The notes beneath the pieces were generated by a model that saw nothing but the letters and a program-made list of their open reading frames with translations, ran no database searches and had not been told where the DNA came from. The translations under genes and the position numbers were made by a program. A DNA stretch of 5,512 nucleotides. It comes from Candidatus Heimdallarchaeota archaeon. GTDB taxonomy: Archaea > Asgardarchaeota > Heimdallarchaeia > Heimdallarchaeales > Heimdallarchaeaceae. The stretch is taken from the NCBI GenBank assembly GCA_023139025.1, contig JAGLOH010000160.1, positions 1 to 5,512 on the forward strand, written 5' to 3'. Positions 1-4,846 of the stretch are shown one piece after another; the first letter of the stretch is position 1, and every line of letters starts with the position of its first letter.

Positions 1-620
1 CTATCAATACTTAGAATAGGTAAACCTTCTCTCTGTGCAATAAGGAACATTAAAGGATTAATCTCACGTTTTTCAATTAGTTTAGCTGCTTTATTGTGTA
101 ACCAATCCATTGCATAATGATAATTCTCTCCTGTCTTCATACTAACTTTGAAAAACTGATAAGATGCATTAGGTATCTTGGCTAACTTATAGAGATCCAA
201 TTCTTTTACCATTGTTTCTAAATCCATACTTTCTTTGAGATCAGATTTATTACATAGAAAAAGGATCAGAAATTCATCATCACTTTCCTTAATATCAACA
301 GATTTCCAGAATTCTTCTCTAGCTAGATGAATAGATGTCTTATCCGTTGAGTCTACAACAAAAACAAAACCATAACTTAGTTTGATATAGTTCTCCCATA
401 TTGTTTGACGATAGATTTCATGTCCTCCAAGGTCAAAAACATCAAACTGAGCATCACCTATTCTTATTTTTTCAAAATTCACACCCAATGTAGGTGTTGG
501 CTCAGTAAACTCACCAGTAACCATCCTATTAGTAAAAGTTGTTTTTCCAGCTTGGGGAAGGCCAAGAATCGCAATGGGGACACCTCTCTTATCAAAAGTT
601 AGGAATTTCTTATGTGACAG
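1..620 (-). CDS. Arf/Sar1-like small GTPase with C-terminal extension (3' end missing)
   Basis: This is a Ras-superfamily GTPase of the Arf/Sar1 branch, probably a GTP-dependent switch on membranes or in signalling. Numbering from the proposed CTG start, 206 residues are visible. Seen directly: the P-loop GLPQAGKT (residues 20-27, bases 540-563), a switch I threonine T44 in PTPTLG, switch II DLGGH (63-67, bases 420-434) followed by RxxxW, NKSD (124-127, bases 240-251) and a G5-like VSMKTG (159-164). Arf usually has DVGGQ; the histidine in place of the catalytic glutamine is typical of Sar1. The frame is closed upstream by a TAA at 627-629 and holds no ATG, GTG or TTG before the P-loop. CTG at 618-620, nine bases after AGGTG (630-634), is the best start and leaves a usual-length N-terminus. 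There is no glycine at position 2, so Arf-type myristoylation is not indicated. The GTPase fold ends near residue 186. The sequence then continues as a hydrophobic stretch with REGLPILSID, perhaps the opening strands of a longin- or roadblock-like domain (inference). Family assignment is firm; cellular role is unknown. Confidence 0.93.
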   Translation of the reverse strand, partial: MSHKKFLTFDKRGVPIAILGLPQAGKTTFTNRMVTGEFTEPTPTLGVNFEKIRIGDAQFDVFDLGGHEIYRQTIWENYIKLSYGFVFVVDSTDKTSIHLAREEFWKSVDIKESDDEFLILFLCNKSDLKESMDLETMVKELDLYKLAKIPNASYQFFKVSMKTGENYHYAMDWLHNKAAKLIEKREINPLMFLIAQREGLPILSID

Positions 621-629
621 TTTGAATTA

Positions 630-634
630 CACCT
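630..634 (-). promoter_or_regulatory. Shine-Dalgarno-like AGGTG deciding a CTG start
   Basis: Read on the minus strand this is AGGTG, matching the archaeal GGAGGTGAT consensus. It stands nine bases before the CTG at 618-620. No conventional start codon exists in the GTPase frame between the upstream stop and the P-loop, so this site is the main support for the CTG start. Confidence 0.5.
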
Positions 635-661
635 ACTTATTCTGTGTATATTTGTTCACAA

Positions 662-673
662 TAATATATTTAG
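662..673 (-). promoter_or_regulatory. TATA-like box of the GTPase gene
   Basis: On the minus strand the segment reads CTAAATATATTA. A transcript starting about 25 bases downstream would begin near 643, giving a leader of roughly 20 bases that includes the AGGTG site. The region is very AT-rich, so the exact box is uncertain. Confidence 0.4.
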
Positions 674-753
674 TGTTTATTTCAATGCAATAAAAAACAA
701 ATATTAATTGATTATTTATAAAAAACAGTTTAGTGAGAGATTTACATCTTAGA

Positions 754-770
754 TTAAAGGTTTTTAAATA
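754..770 (+). promoter_or_regulatory. TATA-like box with BRE-like purines for the MFS gene
   Basis: TTTAAATA at 763-770 is preceded by the purine-rich AAAGG, as expected for a TFB recognition element. The box centre lies about 25 bases before the ATG at 791, and no Shine-Dalgarno sequence precedes that ATG. The transcript is therefore probably leaderless. Confidence 0.6.
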
Positions 771-790
771 AGCTAATATGCTTTTGGTCT

Positions 791-2068
791 ATGAATACAA
801 CTGTTTCTTCAGATTACAAGGTTTACCCTTATCGTTGGATTGTTCTAGGTTTATTCGGTTTAGTAACTTTAATCAATCAAATGATATGGATTACATTTGC
901 TGCAATTGAGCCATCTGCAACAAGTTTCTATCTTAAGGGAACCAACGCGATTCTTATGTTCTCGTTAGTGTTTATGATTGTTTATATTCCAATGAATATT
1001 CCTGCAGCTAAAGCAATTGATAAATTTGGTTTGAAATGGGGGACCGGTATAGGTGTTGTACTCACAGGAATTTTCGGAATCTTAAGAGCTGTTTCAGTAC
1101 AGTATCATTGGGTATTAATTTTCCAAATTGGGTGTGCTATTGGACAACCTTTCCTTCTGAATTCATTTACAAAAGTGTCTACTAACTGGTTTCCTGAGAA
1201 AGAAAAGACTCTTGCAACAAGTTTAGGAACAATGTTTGTTTTGCTGGGAATTCTACTCGGAATGCTACTTACACCATTTCTTGTATCAAATGATCCCCTT
1301 AATCCTAGGTTTCAAGATCCAACATTAATGCTTTACATTTATGGTGGCATTGCACTCGCTTTCATGGTAATCTATCTAATATTTGTTAAAGATAAACCAG
1401 AAACTCCACCAAACGCTTATAGTGATAAAACTAAAGTTTTCGAGACCAAGGGAACCTTTTCTCTTTTCAAGAATAAAGATTTCAATATCTTGTTTATTTT
1501 ATTCCTATTTGGAGCAGGTGCTTTCAATGCTATATCTACAGGCATTGCTAGTTTGTTTCAATCAATAAAAGGATCTACAATACCAGGTTTCTCTCCTGAT
1601 GATCTTTTAGGTATCTTAGGAGGAATTATGATAGTTGGAGGAATCGCTGGTGCAATCATACTTTCAACGCTTTCAGATAAATATAGGAAAAGAAAACCCT
1701 TTCTTATTGTCAATGCTGTCTCTGGAGCTGTATTGACACTAGCTTTCTTCTTTGTTGAAAGATTTATCACATCTTTCTTACCACAATATATCTTACATTG
1801 TATTATAGGATTCCTCTTTGGTTTTCTATTAATTTCTGCTTTACCAATAGGGTTAACTTATGCAGCAGAAATAACCCATCCATTGCCTGAAGAGACATCA
1901 AATGGTTGGTTGATGTGGGTAGGACAAATAGGAGGAATAGCACTTATTGGAATTATATTCGGTATGAATACTGATGTTTATAATTTCATCATTTATGCCG
2001 CAATATTAGTTGTAGCTGCTATTTTTGCTTTTAGGATGAAAGATTTAGATGCTTATGAATTAAAATAA
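791..2068 (+). CDS. MFS transporter, FLVCR (SLC49)-like
   Basis: A 425-residue integral membrane carrier of the major facilitator superfamily. Twelve hydrophobic segments can be traced, near residues 14-36, 53-73, 83-101, 105-127, 139-163, 178-199, 229-249, 270-293, 303-322, 334-357, 372-392 and 395-416, with a polar cytoplasmic loop (200-228) between the halves. A charged SDKYRKRKP segment (295-303) sits in the loop between TM8 and TM9. The start YPYRWIVLGLFGLVTLINQ, the VYIPMNIPA stretch after TM2 and AAEITHPLPEETSNG (358-372) resemble the vertebrate FLVCR1/2 proteins as I recall them. W33 in TM1 and Q119 in TM4 fall where FLVCR1 has W125 and Q214, residues known to bind choline or ethanolamine. 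This suggests a small amine or related metabolite as substrate, but that is inference; an uncharacterised MFS substrate is equally possible. The start fits a leaderless transcript. The gene is divergent from the GTPase and followed by an oligo-T terminator. Confidence 0.9.
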   Translation: MNTTVSSDYKVYPYRWIVLGLFGLVTLINQMIWITFAAIEPSATSFYLKGTNAILMFSLVFMIVYIPMNIPAAKAIDKFGLKWGTGIGVVLTGIFGILRAVSVQYHWVLIFQIGCAIGQPFLLNSFTKVSTNWFPEKEKTLATSLGTMFVLLGILLGMLLTPFLVSNDPLNPRFQDPTLMLYIYGGIALAFMVIYLIFVKDKPETPPNAYSDKTKVFETKGTFSLFKNKDFNILFILFLFGAGAFNAISTGIASLFQSIKGSTIPGFSPDDLLGILGGIMIVGGIAGAIILSTLSDKYRKRKPFLIVNAVSGAVLTLAFFFVERFITSFLPQYILHCIIGFLFGFLLISALPIGLTYAAEITHPLPEETSNGWLMWVGQIGGIALIGIIFGMNTDVYNFIIYAAILVVAAIFAFRMKDLDAYELK

Positions 2069-2083
2069 GCTTCTTTTCTCCTT

Positions 2084-2104
2084 ATTCTTACTTTTTTTTA
2101 TTCG
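2084..2104 (+). terminator. Oligo-T transcription terminator after the MFS gene
   Basis: About 20 bases after the MFS stop there is a pyrimidine-rich stretch with eight consecutive T (2092-2099), without an obvious hairpin. This is the usual form of intrinsic termination by archaeal RNA polymerase. It separates the transporter from the pirin gene, which has its own promoter. Confidence 0.6.
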
Positions 2105-2123
2105 ATTTTCTTGGTAAATCTGA

Positions 2124-2136
2124 ATATATTTATATT
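2124..2136 (+). promoter_or_regulatory. TATA-like box of the pirin gene
   Basis: The segment ATATATTTATATT lies about 44 bases before the pirin ATG. A start site 25 bases downstream gives a leader of some 18 bases. That leader carries a weak Shine-Dalgarno match, GTGAT at 2166-2170, three bases before the ATG. Confidence 0.5.
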
Positions 2137-2173
2137 TCATAAAGAGAATTCTTGCTAGTAGGCTAGTGATATT

Positions 2174-3037
2174 ATGAGCAAAATAAGAGAAATTCATCAT
2201 GTTCAGATAAGTAGAATTACAATGGAAGGTGCAGGAGTCAAATTAAGAAGGGCTTTCGGTGATGTTCACAAGAAATTAGATCCCTTTCTTTTACTAGATG
2301 ATTTTGGTTCCAATAATCCTGATGATTATCTTGCTGGATTCCCATGGCACCCTCATCGTGGAATTGAAACTATTACATATATGATAAGTGGTAGCGTAAA
2401 ACATGAGGATAGCTTAGGAAATGCAGGAATTATTGAAACTGGTGATGTTCAATGGATGACTGCAGGTAGCGGAATTGTTCATCAAGAGATGCCCGAGAGA
2501 TCTAATGGGTTAATGTCTGGTTTCCAACTCTGGGCAAACTTACCCTCTTCACACAAGATGATGGATCCGAGATACCGCGATGTCAAAAAAGCAGATATCC
2601 CCGTTGTCACTGTAAATGATAATACTGAAGTGAAAATTATCTGTGGAGAAGTTGAAGGCGTTAAGGGGCCGGTTCAAGATATTATTACAGAACCTGAGTA
2701 CTTAGATGTGACAATAAAAGCTAATTCAACATTTAAGCACCCAATTGCTATGGGAAAGAACGCTTTTGCATATATTATTGAAGGTGAAGGATTATTTTCT
2801 CCCAAAAATGCTAAAATATTCAGTAAAGACCAACTAATTGTTTTTGAGGATGGAGATGTGGTAGAAATCTTAACTAGTGGCAGTAAACTACGATTTCTGC
2901 TGATATCAGGAAAACCAATAGGCGAACCTGTAGCTTGGGGTGGTCCGATTGTAATGAATACTGATGAAGAAATCAGGACTGCGTTTGCTGAATATAGAAA
3001 CGGAACTTTCCTCAAACACGAACAAAAGGATGAATAA
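2174..3037 (+). CDS. Pirin family bicupin protein
   Basis: A 287-residue cytoplasmic metalloprotein of the cupin superfamily, the usual length for pirins. The N-terminal pirin domain covers roughly residues 20-125 and carries the family signature FPWHPHRGIETITYMISG, then WMTAGSGIVHQEMP. H59, H61, H103 and E105 match the four metal ligands of human pirin (H56, H58, H101, E103), so iron or another divalent metal should bind. The C-terminal Pirin_C domain (about 175-280) ends with GEPVAWGGPIVMNTDEEI and a YRNGTF segment, also typical. Characterised relatives include bacterial quercetin 2,3-dioxygenases and redox-sensing nuclear pirin; the substrate here cannot be read from sequence. The gene has its own TATA-like box, no partner on the same strand nearby, and ends exactly where the convergent acetyltransferase ends. 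Family assignment is secure; physiological role is open. Confidence 0.95.
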   Translation: MSKIREIHHVQISRITMEGAGVKLRRAFGDVHKKLDPFLLLDDFGSNNPDDYLAGFPWHPHRGIETITYMISGSVKHEDSLGNAGIIETGDVQWMTAGSGIVHQEMPERSNGLMSGFQLWANLPSSHKMMDPRYRDVKKADIPVVTVNDNTEVKIICGEVEGVKGPVQDIITEPEYLDVTIKANSTFKHPIAMGKNAFAYIIEGEGLFSPKNAKIFSKDQLIVFEDGDVVEILTSGSKLRFLLISGKPIGEPVAWGGPIVMNTDEEIRTAFAEYRNGTFLKHEQKDE

Positions 3038-3610
3038 CTAAATTGGATTTAATTCTCTATATTCATCCACTAAAATATCCATAACTAGATCATCAACATA
3101 TTTTCCTGCTACAAAGGAAGCTTTTCTTCTGACGCCTGTTTCTTTAAAACCTAATTTCTTGTAAATATGCCTACCTGATTCTAAGAAATCATAAACATGT
3201 AATTCTATTCTATGAAGATTTAGAATATCAAACCCTATCTTAAGAATACATCTCCCTGAATCTGTACCAAATCCCCTTCCCTGATCTTTTGGATTATAAA
3301 TTGCTATACTCATAAAAGCTGTACGACTGACATTGTTTACTCCATTTAAAGCTGCTACACCAAGAAATTTGTCAGTCTCCTTTTCTATTACTGCAAAGTT
3401 GTATGCATCTCCTTTTTGCATTTCTTTAGTGACTTTCTTGATCCATTCTTCTCGTTGCTGTCTAGATTCAGGTATATATTGACCTAAACCAATTCGCATC
3501 TCATAAGTGTTCCAATGTTGCATAATGTCATCTAAATCATCCATTTCAACTGCTCTTAGTTTGACTTTTTCACCAATAAATGGTGAATTGGCTTCTATTT
3601 CTGAAGACAT
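3038..3610 (-). CDS. GNAT family N-acetyltransferase, RimJ/RimL type
   Basis: A 190-residue acetyl-CoA-dependent N-acetyltransferase. It opens with KVKLRAVEMDDLDDIMQHW, the normal first strand and helix of the RimJ/RimL (Acetyltransf_3) branch. The acetyl-CoA pyrophosphate-binding loop QGRGFG is at residues 110-115, and the closing NLHRIELHVYDFLESGRHIYKKLGF segment (about 131-155) is the standard motif B region. Relatives acetylate ribosomal protein N-termini, polyamines, aminoglycosides or amino acids; the substrate here is undetermined. A TTG at 3611-3613 directly precedes the ATG. I chose the ATG at 3608-3610 because a TATA-like box lies about 25 bases upstream and no Shine-Dalgarno is present, which fits a leaderless message starting at the ATG. 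Its stop TAG abuts the pirin TAA with no base between. Confidence 0.93.
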   Translation of the reverse strand: MSSEIEANSPFIGEKVKLRAVEMDDLDDIMQHWNTYEMRIGLGQYIPESRQQREEWIKKVTKEMQKGDAYNFAVIEKETDKFLGVAALNGVNNVSRTAFMSIAIYNPKDQGRGFGTDSGRCILKIGFDILNLHRIELHVYDFLESGRHIYKKLGFKETGVRRKASFVAGKYVDDLVMDILVDEYRELNPI

Positions 3611-3630
3611 CAATCAAAATTTCTATTACC

Positions 3631-3640
3631 ATTTAATATG
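3631..3640 (-). promoter_or_regulatory. TATA-like box of the acetyltransferase gene
   Basis: On the minus strand the segment reads CATATTAAAT, centred about 25 bases before the ATG at 3610. The spacing predicts transcription starting at or next to the start codon, and supports the ATG rather than the adjacent TTG. Confidence 0.5.
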
Positions 3641-3660
3641 AATTTTCATTGAAACACGAA

Positions 3661-3684
3661 ATAAAAAAGAAAAAAAGAAGAAGA
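3661..3684 (-). terminator. Oligo-T terminator after the surface-protein gene
   Basis: Immediately after the TAA of the surface-protein gene the minus strand is almost pure pyrimidine, with T runs of seven and six broken by single C. It matches the archaeal oligo-T termination signal and ends the transcript before the acetyltransferase promoter. Confidence 0.65.
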
Positions 3685-4707
3685 TTAGTTTCTTCTGCGT
3701 AACAGAACAAGTCCCAAAATCATTAGTGCTCCAGAACCAATGAAAATTAATTCTAAAGAGCCTGTTTTGAGAATATCTTCTCCAACACTTATTGAGGGGT
3801 CATAAACTACTTCATCATCAAAGTGTTCGAAACTTAGATATGTTTGTAAAGTTCCATCTCCGAGAGCTGAATGAGAAGCGTTAACTGATCCATATTCATA
3901 TGTACTAGCTACTCTATATTGAGCTTGATTTGCATATGCAAACCATCCCTCAACGCCTTCTCCAGCAATCTTGTATTGTTGCTTGATAGAATCAGTATTT
4001 TCAACTTTGTTTTCGAATCCTGAAGAATTTGCTCCTAAATCGCAAGCAACATCATTAGTATCGCTTAATTGATAGGTGTTCTTGATTGGAGCTATATCAA
4101 ATCTTAAAGCTAAATTAGTATCATTGCGTTGCCAATTCCAATTTCTCATCACTATATCAAATTTAAGTTCAGATTTTCCAATGACTATGTATCCAAAAGT
4201 TGTAGTATCAACCAAATACATGTGAGCAACAATTTCCATTTCAAAATCACTGTAGAATGGATCCATAACCATTTCTGAAGTAAAATTGAAATGAACTGCT
4301 GAAACCTCCTCTGTTCCTTCTACATAATCAACATCAAACCCACCAAAGGTCCATCTGATGCTAGATAATGCAAGTACATTAGAATGAGCAGGCTCAGGAG
4401 GATTAGGATCATCCATCCATATTCCAGTTTCATTATATTGAAAAGCTCCATCTTCATTAAAATCAAGATACTCAATAACTGATCTCATCATTATATTGAA
4501 ATCAAAACCGCTATTTTCTTCAGTATATTGGAATTTAGGAACCATTCCACCTGCATTTACTTTGATAGTTATAGTATCATAAGTAAGTGTTACTAGTTTG
4601 TTCTGTTCTTGATAACCAAGCACTTGGTTTCCAGCTGATGCTTGTGTTAGAGTGAGCATCATTAGAACCATCATGCTTAAACCGATAATTTTGACTTTAT
4701 TTTTCAT
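3685..4707 (-). CDS. Secreted, C-terminally anchored surface protein with an EF-hand-like loop
   Basis: A 340-residue protein not recognised as a named family. A Sec-type signal peptide is clear: positive KNKVK, hydrophobic core (8-20) and a likely cleavage site after ASA near residue 25. The C-terminus has a membrane helix (about 317-335) followed by RRRN, giving a type I topology with the body outside the cell. Residues 82-93 form a textbook EF-hand loop, with D82, N84, D86, G87, F89 and E93 in the coordinating and core positions, so calcium binding is likely. Five N-glycosylation sequons occur (N92, N141, N195, N227, N276), fitting a glycosylated archaeal envelope protein. The rest is beta-rich, with alternating hydrophobic residues and aromatic patches. 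GGTGA at 4712-4716 precedes the ATG by four bases and fixes the start. It is divergent from a membrane-bound winged-helix protein that may control it. Function unknown; adhesin, S-layer-associated or sensor roles are all possible. Confidence 0.85.
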   Translation of the reverse strand: MKNKVKIIGLSMMVLMMLTLTQASAGNQVLGYQEQNKLVTLTYDTITIKVNAGGMVPKFQYTEENSGFDFNIMMRSVIEYLDFNEDGAFQYNETGIWMDDPNPPEPAHSNVLALSSIRWTFGGFDVDYVEGTEEVSAVHFNFTSEMVMDPFYSDFEMEIVAHMYLVDTTTFGYIVIGKSELKFDIVMRNWNWQRNDTNLALRFDIAPIKNTYQLSDTNDVACDLGANSSGFENKVENTDSIKQQYKIAGEGVEGWFAYANQAQYRVASTYEYGSVNASHSALGDGTLQTYLSFEHFDDEVVYDPSISVGEDILKTGSLELIFIGSGALMILGLVLLRRRN

Positions 4708-4711
4708 TTAG

Positions 4712-4716
4712 TCACC
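4712..4716 (-). promoter_or_regulatory. Shine-Dalgarno GGTGA of the surface-protein gene
   Basis: On the minus strand GGTGA lies four bases before the ATG at 4705-4707 and matches the core of the archaeal consensus. It is the clearest ribosome binding site in the window. Confidence 0.7.
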
Positions 4717-4750
4717 AATTATAACTACTCTTCACTTTTTGAATAGGTTC

Positions 4751-4758
4751 TTATTTAA
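4751..4758 (-). promoter_or_regulatory. TATA-like box of the surface-protein gene
   Basis: TTAAATAA on the minus strand is centred about 47 bases before the ATG. The predicted transcript start near 4729 leaves a leader of about 20 bases containing the GGTGA site. Confidence 0.5.
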
Positions 4759-4774
4759 TCATCTAAATATCCTA

Positions 4775-4792
4775 ACTTTAGAAAACTAAAGT
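4775..4792. repeat. Perfect 7-base inverted repeat between divergent promoters, candidate operator
   Basis: ACTTTAG and CTAAAGT form a perfect inverted repeat around an AAAA spacer. It sits between the two oppositely directed TATA-like boxes (4751-4758 and 4811-4820), about 17 bases from each. That position suits a dimeric regulator acting on both genes, possibly the winged-helix protein encoded next door. No second copy was found in the window, so its role is inference. Confidence 0.5.
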
Positions 4793-4810
4793 AGGTAATG
4801 AAGTGGAACA

Positions 4811-4820
4811 AATATTAATA
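4811..4820 (+). promoter_or_regulatory. TATA-like box of the winged-helix gene
   Basis: AATATTAATA is centred about 31 bases before the ATG at 4847, predicting a leader of only about five bases. There is no Shine-Dalgarno sequence, so translation is probably of the leaderless type. Confidence 0.5.
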
Positions 4821-4846
4821 AGTATCAACTTTCTATTGTGCTACCA

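Larger units (their letters stand above)
621..790. other. Divergent promoter region between GTPase and MFS genes
   Basis: These 170 noncoding bases serve both divergent genes and are strongly AT-rich. Besides the two TATA-like boxes, the sequence ATAAAAAACA occurs twice in the same orientation, at 690-699 and 718-727, 28 bases apart. This could be a paired binding site, but at this base composition it may be chance. No hairpin or RNA gene was seen. Confidence 0.5.

Noticed and set aside
405..602. 65-codon open frame on the plus strand
   Set aside because: It lies antisense to the GTPase core, including the P-loop and switch II, and its translation has no recognisable domain.
778..780. ATG upstream of the MFS start
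   Set aside because: It is out of frame with the transporter and lies too close to the TATA-like box to be within the predicted transcript.
1383..1568. 61-codon open frame inside the MFS gene
   Set aside because: An out-of-frame shadow of the transporter loop and TM7; the main frame has clear family signatures.
1558..1770. 70-codon minus-strand frame
   Set aside because: Antisense to TM8-TM9 of the transporter, with no promoter or ribosome binding site and no domain.
2154..2167. Repeated GCTAGT before the pirin gene
   Set aside because: Only six bases twice; too short to distinguish from chance.
2674..3015. 113-codon minus-strand frame
   Set aside because: Antisense to the Pirin_C region; its apparent hydrophobic pattern follows from the conserved pirin codons on the other strand.
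3611..3613. TTG as start of the acetyltransferase
   Set aside because: The adjacent ATG has the right distance to the TATA-like box for leaderless initiation; TTG would add only one residue.
3661..3684. A/G-rich tract as a possible simple repeat
   Set aside because: Better explained as the oligo-T terminator of the minus-strand gene that ends immediately beside it.
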